The notes under the pieces: model-generated
Database searches by the model: none
Seen by the model: only the letters and a program-made list of their open reading frames with translations
Told to the model about the DNA's origin: nothing
Made by a program: the position numbers and the translations under genes
Shown here: one piece after another, positions 21,621 to 33,372 of the stretch
Layout: each line of letters begins with the position of its first letter
Numbering within the stretch: position 1 is the stretch's first letter
DNA from: Medicago truncatula
Lineage: Eukaryota; Streptophyta; Magnoliopsida; Fabales; Fabaceae
Reading direction: 5' to 3'
Assembly (NCBI RefSeq): GCF_003473485.1
Contig: NC_053043.1
Span: 15,157,001 to 15,221,000 of the forward strand
DNA length: 64,000 nucleotides

Positions 21621-22170
21621 TATGTGTCAGTTTTTCGAGTTTCAAATCATTTCCAAGAATTGGTCCACCATATACACACTTTATCACCATAGGCATCCTA
21701 GTAATAGTATTGAATCATGAGTTTGGTCATAATTTCCATTTGATCAATTGTAGCAGGGTAACCAGCTTTTCCTAGTTCCGATCGAATGACCTTTTCTTCG
21801 GTTTAAAATCATACTTAGACGATTTTTTTTTGTTTTCTGGGGGAGTAAAACATAAAACAACTCAAGTAAAAACAAAACCTAATAAAAAAAAACTTTTAAC
21901 AGGAACAGAAAGTAAAATACATAGGAAACTAAGTAAACAAGGAAGAGAAAGTATCATTTGAGTACGACTGCATTACAAAGTTATGGTAGAGCTACATCAG
22001 AAGATCACAATCCTGTCAACAGGTATCCTCAAGCATGGCTCTGCACATTATATTCAGACACATGCAGTTACGAATCTATGATAGCCGCTGGAATGGTACA
22101 AAAGACTGGCATTCCATCAGACAAGGAAAATGATACATAAATATACTACTTCAGCAAAGATATAAAACCT

Positions 22171-25137
22171 CTAGGAAGTTGACTTCTCTGAAGAGAGCCA
22201 TTCTTGTGTTGTCGTTAAGTCGGGAAGAACAACTGCGCCGGACTTCCTCCATTCCACAGCTTCTGGTGTCTTAAATCTATCCAACAATAGTGCATGCATC
22301 CCTATGCTCTTAGCTGGCTCATAGTCTTTGCGCATGCTATCGCCAATATGCAAAGCTTCTTCAGGTGCAATATTACCAGCCCTCTCAAGTGCAATCTCAT
22401 AAATTTTTGGGTCTGGCTTCTCAACACCTTCAAGGCCGGAAAACACGCCAAAGTCCCACTCAGATCCCTGCATCATTAAACATTATAACGATCATACATT
22501 CACGTCTCACGGATATGAGTGTATAAGACTTGGCCCCTGTTTGGATAAACAATTTAAATAACCACTTATAGCATAAGCAATTATCATATACACCCTTCGG
22601 TCACTATTATAAGCAAAAATTAACATTTTAGATTCATTCATTAAATGATGTATGTGGTCTATAATAAAGACTATATACATCATTAATTGAATGAATCTAA
22701 AATGTAGATTTTTGCTTATAATAGTGACCGGAGGGTGTAAGTGCTTATGTATAAGCTTTTTCTATAACAAAAGCTAAAATGAAGTCAGAGTAATTTTACA
22801 TAAGCTATAAATTGTTTGGGAAATACTAACGAGTGCCCTTAGGGCACTCTTTAACAACCTTAAATAGTAAGCTTTTGAAAGTTTTTATAAAAATTGATGA
22901 ATTTAATGCATTGGAAATTGAACTAATTGATGAATTGAACTAATTAGATTCATTCATTAAATGATGTATGTGGTCTATAATAAAGACTATATACATCATT
23001 AATTGAATGAATCTAAAATGTAGATTTTTGCTTATAATAGTGACCGGAGGGTGTAAGTGCTTATGTATAAGCTTTTTCTATAACAAAAGCTAAAATGAAG
23101 TCAGAGTAATTTTACATAAGCTATAAATTGTTTGGGAAATACTAACGAGTGCCCTGAGGGCACTCTTTAACAACCTTAAATAGTAAGCTTTTGAAAGTTT
23201 TTATAAAAATTGATGAATTTAATGCATTGGAAATTGAACTAATTGATGAATTGAACTAATTAGATTCATTCATTAAATGATGTATGTGGTCTATAATAAA
23301 GACTATATACATCATTAATTGAATGAATCTAAAATGTAGATTTTTGCTTATAATAGTGACCGGAGGGTGTAAGTGCTTATGTATAAGCTTTTTCTATAAC
23401 AAAAGCTAAAATGAAGTCAGAGTAATTTTACATAAGCTATAAATTGTTTGGGAAATACTAACGAGTGCCCTTAGGGCACTCTTTAACAACCTTAAATAGT
23501 AAGCTTTTGAAAGTTTTTATAAAAATTGATGAATTTAATGCATTGGAAATTGAACTAATTGATGAATTGAACTAATTAGATTCATTCATTAAATGATGTA
23601 TGTGGTCTATAATAAAGACTATATACATCATTAATTGAATGAATCTAAAATGTAGATTTTTGCTTATAATAGTGACCGGAGGGTGTAAGTGCTTATGTAT
23701 AAGCTTTTTCTATAACAAAAGCTAAAATGAAGTCAGAGTAATTTTACATAAGCTATAAATTGTTTGGGAAATACTAACGAGTGCCCTTAGGGCACTCTTT
23801 AACAACCTTAAATAGTAAGCTTTTGAAAGTTTTTATAAAAATTGATGAATTTAATGCATTGGAAATTGAACTAATTGATTTTTTTAAATAAACATTTTCT
23901 TAATTAGGAATCCTTAAAGAGTGCCCTAAGGGCACTCGTTAGCAAGGCCCAAATTGTTTTCGTAAGCTATCATGGAGAGCTTATCAAAATAAGCTTAAAA
24001 CAGCTAATGAACATGTCATAAGTTGTTTCCATAAGCTCTCCCAAACAGATTCACAACTGTTTATGCTAGTAGATAAGTTCAAATAAGTCAATCCAAACAG
24101 ATCCTTAATTGTTGCGACCACATCAAATATGTACAGATGAACAATGGTGCTTGTGTTGTAAAACCTATGTGTACATTCTGTATTAACATTTCTAACGAGG
24201 TTGTGCACGAAAAGTTTCCTTGCATACACAATTTTGCACCGGCACTAGCAGATGTTTTTGTGTATGATTTTTTTCCACTTTGTAGTTAGCTATTTAAGTG
24301 GACTACATAATAATGCTAAATATTAATTTATCTTAACACATTTATAATTCTGACAGAAAACTTTAAGAAAATTGTAGGAAGTTTACCTGATTTAAACCTA
24401 AAGCTGGAAGAATCACATCTCGATATCGATACTCAGCATTGCTAACAATGCCAACTTTGAGACCCTTTCCGCGAAGCCATCTAAGAAATGGTTTGGAATC
24501 TGGAAAGACAGTATATGGCGCAGATGAACCAAAGGATGAATAGATGCGCCTGAAAATCTTTTCAAATGTCTCCTCGTCGTATTCATATCCAGCCTGCCCG
24601 GGAAACAAAATTTATCATTCATAAAATCTAGGAAATTTTCACATGAGAATGCAGGCATCATAAATCTGCAATTCATTGCTTGATTTAGCTAGCTTACAAT
24701 AAATCCGAACATAACAATAAGGGTTAAACACTTGTTGTTTTAGAGAATTTGTTGTGGTAGAAGACAAATTTATAACCGAACAAAATATGCTACCTTACCT
24801 TGTGTGCTAAAGCAAATATAACAACATACGCATCTTGATATGTAAACACCGACTGTAATGACTTTGACAACTATCTTACCCTGACAAAAGAATCTCGCAC
24901 GCAGGTTTTCCACCACACAATGTTCGGCATTTTGGCTGCAAACCCGAAACACGGATACTTCTTTGCCATGTCCTTATATGCATACTTAAAGCCCTCATGC
25001 ATACGTTTGTAGTCTGGGCATGGACGGCCGGAAGCTTTGGCTGCCATGCAATAGTAGTCACCAAGCTCCCCTTTGTAAGCCATTAGGGTGCCGGTAACAT
25101 CTATAGTGACACAGCGTAGTTTAGGCAAAATTGACAT
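22171..25137 (-). CDS. HAD-superfamily hydrolase (HDHD3-like)
   Basis: Three coding exons on minus: 24880-25137, 24387-24593 and 22171-22467, joined by GT-AG introns in phase 0, giving 253 residues. HAD motif I is CVTIDVTGTLMAY with the nucleophile Asp. Motif II is VGIVSNAE. The motif III Lys is in EKPDPKIYE, and motif IV is ALHIGDSMRKDY. The cap lies between I and II. This is the HDHD3-like plant family (Arabidopsis At2g41250 type), whose substrate is unknown. The usual second Asp of motif I (DxD) is Thr here. The first ATG is used; the frame upstream is not protein-like. Intron 2 (about 1.9 kb) is swollen by nested MITEs and a tandem array. A 5'UTR intron is inferred at 25238-26739. General phosphatase-like chemistry is inferred; the substrate is not. 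Confidence 0.9.
22591..22737. mobile_element. Stowaway-type MITE
   Basis: A 147-bp palindromic element beginning CACCCTTCGGTCACTATTAT and ending with its inverse (ATAATAGTGACCGGAGGGTG). It is flanked by TA on both sides (22589-22590 and 22738-22739), the target duplication of Tc1/mariner-derived Stowaway MITEs. It lies in intron 2 of the HAD gene, inside a larger AT-rich element with 'ctgtttggat' ends (about 22534-24112). Confidence 0.85.
22628..23880. repeat. Four-copy 316-bp tandem array in HAD intron 2
   Basis: Units start at about 22631, 22947, 23263 and 23579, exactly 316 bp apart; the last is 302 bp long before it diverges. The copies look almost identical; the one difference I noted is CCCTGAGGG instead of CCCTTAGGG in the second (near 23157). 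Each unit joins the right part of the Stowaway MITE to the left end of another MITE (motif CGAGTGCCCTTAGGGCACTC). A single matching right end of that second MITE remains at about 23919-23945. The array thus amplified a MITE-to-MITE interval. Confidence 0.93.
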
Positions 25138-26740
25138 GGTTGCAAAAATTAGAGAGGCCCTCAGTTGGCTATGTTGTTCAGAAGAGTTTTCCAGTACAGG
25201 GCAAAGTACTGAACTCCTTCAAAATCGATAGTAAAGCCTGCATGTGTGATTCCAAAATTAGTTTTTTAAGTCGAAAAGGAATTTCAAACATGAACTAGCG
25301 CACATGATGATATGGATTATTAAATTGTTTGGCTCTATGCAAAATGGAAGGGCAAGGAGATAGTAGCTTTCAATAAGTAGTTAAAATTATCTCATAGTAC
25401 AACACGTGATCTACTAGATAAAAACTAGTTTGATATTAAATATGCGCTTTGTAACACACTTTTTCCATCGTACACCATATTATTGGATGAAATTCACGTG
25501 AATCATACCACTCTGAGAATGGGTTCCACCAACTAAGGAATAAGATCAACAAGATTTAGTGGGACCCATGTGAATTTCACCCAAAAATAAAGCATTTTGG
25601 ACAATGTGGTAGACAGTGTCATGCTAGCACAACTCTAAACATGATAAGCCATGGATAGATACAAGCAGAAAACAAAAAATGGATTTTATAAGCGAAGTGA
25701 TTATAAAACGCACATATCGGAACACATGCACTTGCTGTGAGACGAAAAATCAATTCAAGTTACACAAATATGGAAGTTTCGATGTTACAACATGAACGCT
25801 GGTATCTCTATTACAAAGGCATCCATATAGAGAAAATATAAGGAAACCACTATATACGAAAGTTTTACTTGGATTTACAAAACCACGTCGTCTACTATGA
25901 GTCTGATGTTACAATCATTCCACGTTAAATAAACTACGGCTGAGCCAAACCACTTGAACAATAATATCACATACATTCTAAACCATTTCCTCCATAACAG
26001 ACCATTTAAATGCCTAAGATCCAATAGCTTAAAATGAAAATATAACAATGCATATACAGTATTGACATAGAAATTACCAATTACGAACAATGAGTGTAAA
26101 AAGTAAAATCATACAGATATGATTCCAAAATCCTGCATATTCTCCAATCTCTATCATCAAAACAAAACATAATCCAAAATTACCAATTACTAACAATAAG
26201 TGTAGTAATTTTGTTTTACCAAATAAATGTGGTAATTAAAAGCATATATAAATGATTCCAAAATGTAGCATATTCTTCAATCTCTATCATCACAACAACC
26301 CTCAATCTGAAATCAATCCATCCACCCTCCTGATCACTGGTTAGCCTATTAGACAATGAACACACATGCAAAAAAACCAACATTTTTGTTTCTAGTTCCA
26401 ACCATAGCTTGAAGCATAATACTAAAACCTTAATGGGAATTAAATAAAATTGAAATTATGAAAATGGGCGATAAAAACAAGGGATTTAAAATAAAATAAA
26501 ACATTGCAAAGAAAAAACATACAGACAAAAATACTCATCACATACATGCATGACACAACATTTACAAAAGAACAAATTTGTAGGAAAAAAAAAAACATAC
26601 ATATGCAATACTAGAGTGTGTTTAGGTCAAGACCCAGAAAATATTTCACCAAAAAGATTCTAATTTTATCATTCTTTTGTAGAAATGAGACAAATCAATA
26701 TTCAAAAGATGAGAGATGAAAAAAGAATCTAATTCTTACC
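25138..26740 (-). other. Inferred 5'UTR with a 1.5-kb leader intron for the HAD gene
   Basis: On minus, a good donor (CTTCTG/GTAAGAATT at 26740/26739) and acceptor (CATGCAG/GCTTTAC at 25238/25237) would splice a leader exon above 26740 to a 100-base exon just before the ATG at 25137. No coding sequence is visible in between. Supporting this, a pyrimidine-rich CT leader lies at 26800-26905. Transcript evidence would decide. Confidence 0.45.
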
Positions 26741-26874
26741 AGAAGCTAAGAAAGCTGAAAAGGGTTGATACTTTGTGTAGAAATCAGAAACGGTCCATTG
26801 AAATCAGAAATGATTCGTTAGTCCATTTTATAGATGAAGAAGAAGAAAAGGGCAGTGTTGTTGCGTGTGTGTGA

Positions 26875-26877
<3 letters not shown>

Positions 26878-26905
<28 letters not shown>
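26878..26905. repeat. (GA)n microsatellite in the presumed HAD 5'UTR
   Basis: About 14 GA dinucleotides, read as (CT)n on the minus strand. CT-rich leaders of this kind are common in plant 5'UTRs and can bind BPC/GAGA factors. Confidence 0.85.
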
Positions 26906-26906
<1 letters not shown>

Positions 26907-26908
<2 letters not shown>

Positions 26909-28276
26909 TTTGGGTAATGTTTTCTTGTTTTCGAAGACAGGGATGGGATGTGTTAATTACAGTCAATTAACAGCCCCTAGTTTTGATTATATTATTTCAT
27001 ATACTTAATTCATAATTTATCTTCTTTTTTCTCAATAATAATAGCAACCTTTCAAAAAAATTCCAAAAAGTATGTTAATTTTTTCTTCCTAAAGTATTTT
27101 ATAATGTTTAAATTTTTTATCAATAAATAAAGGGTCATGCAAACTAGTATAAACATTGTACTTTTCACTATTTTCTAATGCAAAAATTTTATATTAGTCT
27201 TATTAACTAATGTTTAGTTAACATTTTCCTATAAGTAATATGAAGGATTTTGTCCAAAAAAACAAAGGATATTTCTAAAGTGTGGTCGAGCGGCTAATAT
27301 CATGAATTGGGTCATTAAGTTATACTTACTTGATCACAAGCATAAATGATATAGATTTAGACATATACATAAATCAAAAAATTATAAAAGAGATAAAAGT
27401 TAAATAATATAAATTTTTAAAATAATTATATCATATATGTTTTATAGCTTTAGCCATTTAACCATATTTTCATATATTTCAACAGTGGCTATGGAAATAT
27501 TGTTGTAGGAAAATATCTATGTACAACCATACATCTTATTAGATTTGTCCCTCAAGTATTAGATTTAGATCCTCTATATCTATATGAGAAATGATATTTG
27601 TACAACTAATATTTGATAATTTTGGTGACAACCACTTTTCTCCTCTTATGATTGGAGAAAAACAATGGAGAGAGAAAGGAGGAGAAAGATAGAATAAAAA
27701 AACACATGTGAGTATGAGAGATATGATTGTTTCAAAAGTTGTCAAAAAATGGTTGTACAAATATCATTTCTCATCTATATAGTATGGTGTTGTATCCTTA
27801 GGGGACCACTAAATTTAGAGAGGGAAACAACTTTATAAATTTCCTTTTATAAATTTAAAAGTCTTTACAATGTAATATCATACTTGAGCTTGACGATTAG
27901 AATAGTTTAAAGTAAACACACAACGATATCTTTAATCAAATTGCTTGAAAGGAAATCTATAAAAACTCATTTCTAGAGGGAACTCAAGAGTGATTGAGCA
28001 TCAATATTCTCATTTTTCTATTTATTTTTTCTTTTGCTTTTTTTTTTTTTAAAGAATTGCTTCGTTTTTCTTTTTTGCCTTCTTTTGGTCTTTTTGAGAG
28101 TTTTTGGTTTGTCGCCCCCCCCCCCCCCCCCCCCCCCATACATATTTTTCTCTTTTTTAGTAAGATATTTATGAGTGGAGTAATAGAATATAGGATTTTC
28201 TTGCGGACTGAGTTAATAAGTAATTCATTTAGTTATTTCACATATATTAAGAAATTTTTATAAGGACATCTGTGAT
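26907..28276. other. Intergenic, AT-rich, with a 23-base poly-C tract
   Basis: No gene. The words 'agaaatgatatttgtac' near 27585 and 'gtacaaatatcatttct' near 27750 form the ends of a MITE-like inverted repeat of about 190 bp; a related sequence lies near 45150-45320. An unbroken run of 23 C occupies 28115-28137. Confidence 0.5.
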
Positions 28277-28631
28277 TCTTAAAAATCGTGGTTGGGTCTA
28301 ACACAACCCCACAAAATCGGCTTATGAGGTGGGGATTGCCCCCACTTATAAACATATTGTCAGACCATGTTCTATCCGATGTGGGACTCTTAACACATCC
28401 CCTCACAACCAGCACTATTGGACTTGGTTCGTGGACATAAATGGTGGATGACCCGATAACGAAAACCTGATAGCAGGTGGTCCAATGGATCTTGGAGAGA
28501 CTCTGATACCATCTTAGAAATCGTGGTTGGGTCTAACACAACCCCACAAAACCGAATTGTGAAGTGAAGATTGCCCTCACTTATAAACACACTGTCATAC
28601 CATGTCTTAATCTGATGTGAGACTCTTAACA
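28277..28631 (-). mobile_element. TRIM (terminal-repeat retrotransposon in miniature)
   Basis: Two ~120-bp direct repeats (28277-28395 and 28512-28631) flank a 116-bp interior. Read on minus, each repeat starts TGTTAAGAGTC(C/T)CACATC. The 5' repeat is followed directly by TGGTATCAGAG (28501-28511), the primer-binding site for initiator tRNA-Met. A purine tract (GTGAGGGGATG, 28396-28406) precedes the 3' repeat. The flanks GTGAT (28272-28276) and ATGAT (28632-28636) match at 4 of 5 bases as a target duplication. The interior encodes nothing, so it would need another element's proteins. Confidence 0.9.
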
Positions 28632-29619
28632 ATGATAAACACATACGTTAAGAAACTCGGTTTGAAATATCCATCTTAAAAGTCATGCATTCAAGTTTTT
28701 TTTTTTTTTAATTTAACATTTTTTTTTTCAATATAAAATTTCTATTGTTAAATTGCTTAACACGTATATGTAGGACATAAGTTTAACATTTTCTTTTTTG
28801 ATATCGTTTTCTTACTATCTTTCTTTCTCCTGATTCTTTTAATTTTTATGTTCCTTTTTTTTTTTGTTACAAAGCTAAAGTTATGTTCACATATTATTAA
28901 GGAACGATAATTTTATAAAATATAATTCAAATTTTATCTTTTCTGTAGCTGCATTTGTTAATTACTCTGAAATTGTTAAAGTGGTTAACAATTTAAAACG
29001 AATTTCCTCTAGAAAAAAACAAATTTAGTATTTTATAAATTTGAGAGATTAAATTGACCGACTCTAACAACTTAAAAATTAAAAAGATTGGATTTTCTCC
29101 TGAAAATGGTAGAAGGTATAAATAGGAAAAGTGCAAACAATGATGCGCAAAAACAAAAACCTTGGTCGCGTTCTAAGGTGGTATTTAGCTGCGAAACAGC
29201 GTCAGGTATTGTTTGGAGTACTAAGGTTAATATCGAATACCGTTTGCTAAGGGCCAAAAACCTTGGCCTAGGAATCACATTCCCTAACTTTTGGAAGCTT
29301 AAATTTTACTTATTTATTTATGGACGTGTTCCACGTGATACGTCATAAGCTTCCCTTTTCGTTGCTCTTTAGGATGGGTTATGAGATTTTGAATGTCTTA
29401 GGGCATGTTTGGTTATGAGACTACAAAAGTTGATTTTAAATTAATTGGTTTTATAAAACGAAAAAGGTGAGGTGAATATAAAATGGCTTATGTTTAAATG
29501 CAACAATAAGTTTCACTTTAAAAATCACATTTAGAATCAAAAGTTATAGATTATAGTTTCAAGTTAGAATCAACTTTAGAGGCGAAACCAATTTTATAAA
29601 AATAGACAAATATGTTAAA

Positions 29620-32005
29620 GGAGGAGAAAAATTTATCTTTGAATGGTCAGTTGATCATTCTCCTTAACTTTGTACTGTCCTCTCTTCCTACCTATGTTTT
29701 TTTTCTTTATTCAAAACCCTTTAGGTATCATTTCCTCTATTATTATTTTTTTTTTGAATCAGCAAATTTTATTAAAGATCAGATCCCTGCTTAAGATAAA
29801 CAGAGACCGGTAAAATAGAGAATACATCTTAAAGGCACCGCATATAGGAGGAACACTCAAAAATAAACCCCATAAAGAACCCTTACACACAAAACACCTA
29901 GTCAAATCCTACCTGACAATACCCACCAAAATAAACATCACCACCTAAAAACAAACTCGTTCACGAAACCACCCCTAAAAAACAAAATCCATAACCACCC
30001 ATCGCCACTACTTAACCCAAAATAACCCTCCTCTAAATGAAACACTCCAGCCGCATCCCATAAGACGAGTCACTATTCTAAAGATCAATAAGTTTCCACC
30101 ACCTCACAACCTCCGGACCACCGAAAGAACACCATAAAAGCCCAAAACCAAACATGAGCCAAAGAACCGACTCCCGATCTCGAATCAAAAATGATCGGCC
30201 CACCAGACTTCAGGACCCAACGAGACGGGAACCCCTTACCCCCGGTCCACCAGAGAAAGACAACCAAACAAGAATGCAGCTAGACGCCAACTCCCGATCT
30301 CGAAGCAAAAGTAACTGACCCACCAGAATCTAGCACACAAAAAGTAAGATTGCGGTGGTGCAAACGTCAATAAAAAAGGAACAAATGCTCAGTTCAAAGG
30401 ACACGCACCCTCAAAACCACCCTAAACACTTGAGCCATCCAAAACTCAAACAAGAGGTAGCGACAACGAATAAGGACCTGAATAACAGGGATGGTCTCTA
30501 AAAGAAATCTCCCACAACAACCGCCAGAAAAGCACCTACCTCCTCACCTGAGCAACACCAACCACCCCTTTTACTGAATCCCCCACCACACATCACCACC
30601 CCCACCACACATCACCACCACCACCCCTAGAACACCACGGTTCAGTAGACAATAGAAAATTTCGTCTATTGATTATATTTTATGTTGTTTTTTTTGGGTG
30701 GGTGTGAAGATAATAGAAAATTTTCCTGGGTTAATTTTGACTCCATTTGCATGAAAAAGGAGGAGGGAGGTTTTATTGGTGAGGCGGTTGAGGGAGTTTA
30801 ATGTTGTTATGTTAGGTAAATGGTGTTGGCGGATGGTCGTGATCGCGGTGGGTTGTGGTATCGCGTACTAGTCGCGAGGTATGGTGTGGAGGGTGGCCAT
30901 GTGAAGGAAAAGGTCGCGGAGGGTCGGGTTGGTGGAAAGATGTGGTGAGGATTCATGATGGAGTTGGTTTTGAGGGGGGGGGGGGAGGGGGAGTTGGTTT
31001 GAGGAGATTGTGACTCGTTGGGAGGGTAATGGGACATATGCTTTCTTTTGGACGGATAGGTGGTTGGGGGAGATTCCGTTGTGTAATAAGTTTAGACGTT
31101 TGTTTGATTTCGCGGAGGATAAGTGGGTGTCGGTGGCAGCCATTTGTGATTTAGGTTGGGGTGAGGGTGGTGAGGCTTGAAAGTAGCGGCGTCGTTTGTT
31201 AGCTTGGGAGGAGAAATTGGATGGGGAGTACTCGAATTTTCTAACTAATGTGCATTTGCAGGTTTACACTTGCGATATGTGGTAGTGGTAGTGGCAGTTA
31301 GACGAGGGTGGTGCTTACTCTGTCCACGGTGCTTACCACTTTCTCACTAGCTTGCAATCGCAGCGTGCATTCATAGATTCAGACTTGATTTGGCATAAGG
31401 ATGTTCCTTTGAAGGTTTCTATTTTTGCTTGATGACTTCTTCATAACAGGTTTCTTACCAAAGATAATTTGGTTAGACGTGGTGTTATTATTAATGACGG
31501 TCAACTTTGTGTGAGTGAGTGTTGTGAGGTTGAATCGGCAAATCATTGTTCCTAAATTGTAATGTTTTAGCCTCTCTTTGGTATCTGGTTCGTGATTGGT
31601 TGGGTTTCTCATTGGTTGACCCCGTCTATTTCCGATCATTTTGTTCAGTATGCTCAATTGATAGATGACTCTAAAGTGTGACGTTCTTTCATGCACTTAA
31701 TTTAGTTTACTTATGTTTGAATCATTTGGAATGAAAGAAATGACAGGATATTTAATCATAAGGAAAAATATATGTTTTAAGCATATTTCTTTTTAGTGGT
31801 TGAAGAAAAAGGTTACTAACTTAAATGTAGGTTATTATGGTTGTTGGGAGCACTCTTTTGATTGTTTGAGTGCTGGTTAATTTTGTCTTGATTGTGACCT
31901 TTTGTAATAAACTTTAAAGCTTCTTTTTAGTACATCTTGTGTCGAGGAGAATGTTAGTTGGTGTTTAATCTAATTCCATTTTATCTTATTAAAAAAATAA
32001 AAAAA
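29620..32005 (+). mobile_element. 5'-truncated, degenerate LINE (RT end plus zf-RVT)
   Basis: Flanked by a perfect 12-bp duplication AAATATGTTAAA (29608-29619 and 32006-32017) and ending in an A-rich tail. It carries decayed pieces of a plant L1-type ORF2. 29620-29741 encodes the distal RT stretch (KEEKNLSLNGQLIILLNFVLS). After a nested insertion, the + strand resumes near 30671 and reads RRLREFNVVMLGKWCWRM, then FFWTDRWLGEIPLCNKF. The zf-RVT-like DLIWHKDVPLKVSIFAW follows, with stops and frameshifts. The host sequence at 29400-29607 and 32018-32075 looks like the two halves of a MITE with 'tgtttggtt' ends, so three layers are nested here. Confidence 0.87.
29742..30658 (-). mobile_element. 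Second retroinsertion nested inside the LINE
   Basis: A 917-bp insert in the opposite orientation: its poly-T start on + is a poly(A) tail on minus. Flanked by ATTTCCTCTATT (29730-29741) and ATTTCGTCTATT (30659-30670), 11 of 12 matching. Next to the tail is AATCAGCAAATTTTATTAAA, shared with the insert at 5596. The interior has two related ~60-bp segments (near 30165 and 30287) and no clear coding. Removing it restores the host LINE's SSI/DYIL junction. Confidence 0.8.
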
Positions 32006-32017
32006 AAATATGTTAAA

Positions 32018-32897
32018 ATTGATTTGACACCTCCAAAATCAATTTTGTCAACTTCAAACATAGAACCAAACACAAGTTAGAAAAAGAAGAACCGATGCCC
32101 TTGTAACAACTAAAAAAAAAAAATTGTTTTATTTAATAAACCACCAAATTAATCTCTTATTTTGTAAAACACTCTCAAATAATATTGACTTTATGAATAT
32201 TTCAAAAAGGTCTTTGACTCTATTAAACTTTTAAAATAATCCTTGTATTTAATCATTTACTATCATTTTAGTCCCCATTTTTTAACAACTTACTGTCCAT
32301 TTGGTCCATAAGTTTTTCCACTTGCTATCAATTTAGTCCATGTCATATTCTTTGAAGGATTAATATAATATAACTAAAATTTAAAAGAGTCATTTTTTTT
32401 TAAATATTCATAAAGTCATAATATATTTGAGAGCGATCTACAAAGTTAGGGAATAACTTGATGGTATACCCATTGTTTTTTTACTAGCTCTTTGTATTTT
32501 TTGTTGCAAGGCCTAATCTTTTTTCATCATAAAAAATCTTTAAAAGAATATCAAGTTTTTTATAGCAAAATATGATAATTAGGAGAATCGAGAATGGAGG
32601 AAAACCCTACATTTGTTTTCTCTGCGCATGGTGATGCTGCCCATCACACCACCAAGAAACCACATACCCTCACAACCCTACCTTGTCTTCGCCCTCGATA
32701 TCTTTCCTTGAGGCCTCGAAATCTCATCGCGCCCGCGAAAAACATGTCATAGCAACAAATATGGCTCACTTAAAACATGAGAATGACAAGAGACTCCTCC
32801 CAAAATCTTCCTTTGTAACAATGTTTTCCAAGGCATATGCACTCTTTTGAAAAGATCCATTAGTGAAGCTCCTAAGTAAAAAACTTAGGATACAATA
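32018..32897. other. Intergenic, MITE debris
   Basis: No gene. Holds the right end of the MITE split by the LINE (to about 32075) and an imperfect inverted repeat with 'tttagtccatt' words at about 32150-32465. The remainder is unremarkable. Confidence 0.45.
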
Positions 32898-33208
32898 TGA
32901 TGCAGGAGGGTTTTATTAATAATTTAGTAGTATTTATTATTTAACCAAATCTTAGTAATTTTCTAGAACTTCCTATTATTATTTCGTTTTATTTTATTTC
33001 GGCCCACGGGTTTGTTATTTCTTTCACTATATAAGCAGAACTTATGTAGCCTAAGAGGCACACTTTTATTTCATCTATAATATTTCAGAGACTTTTCTCT
33101 ATTTTCTGGTTGATTCTGGAACCCTATTTTCACAAGTTTGTCGCTTGCGAACTTGTTCTTTTCTATCTAGGTTTAGCGCTTGCTAGCCTACGCTTCCGTA
33201 CTACGTCA
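32898..33208 (+). mobile_element. Solo LTR (copia-like size)
   Basis: 311 bp beginning TGATGCAGGAGGG and ending CTACGTCA (TG...CA). It is flanked by a perfect 5-bp duplication CAATA (32893-32897 and 33209-33213). A TATA box (CTATATAAGC, about 33025-33035) and a pyrimidine-rich leader follow in the order of U3-R-U5. No internal region or partner LTR is present, so it is the product of unequal LTR recombination. Confidence 0.82.
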
Positions 33209-33372
33209 CAATATCATGAAGGACAAATTGAATAAGGTGTGGAAGCTCCAAAACGGTTTAAAGATCATCGATCATGACAAAATCATATATTAAATTAATG
33301 TGATTGATTTTGTTTAAATTGAATATTTTCTTTTGTAATTGATAGTAAAGTCAATTGAAGTTCTATTTTTTT

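Larger units (their letters stand above)
19329..22170. other. Intergenic between CAT and HAD genes
   Basis: No gene is supported. The part next to 19329 should be the CAT promoter; a TATATATAAG-like run lies near 19540. A dispersed repeat ('gtcttggtatcggacacg') is at about 19580-19650. Two related palindromic segments are listed separately. The last ~250 bases before 22171 should be the 3'UTR of the HAD gene; a 60-codon + frame there (21958-22140) has no gene-like features. Confidence 0.5.

Noticed and set aside
21958-22140. 60-codon + frame beside the HAD gene
   Set aside because: No splice context or similarity; most likely antisense of the HAD 3'UTR.
22628-23880. Tandem array considered as CRISPR or satellite
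   Set aside because: Units are 316 bp without spacers and made of MITE parts; only four copies inside an intron.
27282-27300. tRNA-like words (GTGGTCGAGCGGCTAA)
   Set aside because: No acceptor stem, anticodon arm or T-arm can be built around it.
30807-31143. Pro/Ser/Thr-rich minus frames
   Set aside because: Antisense to the degenerate LINE coding region.
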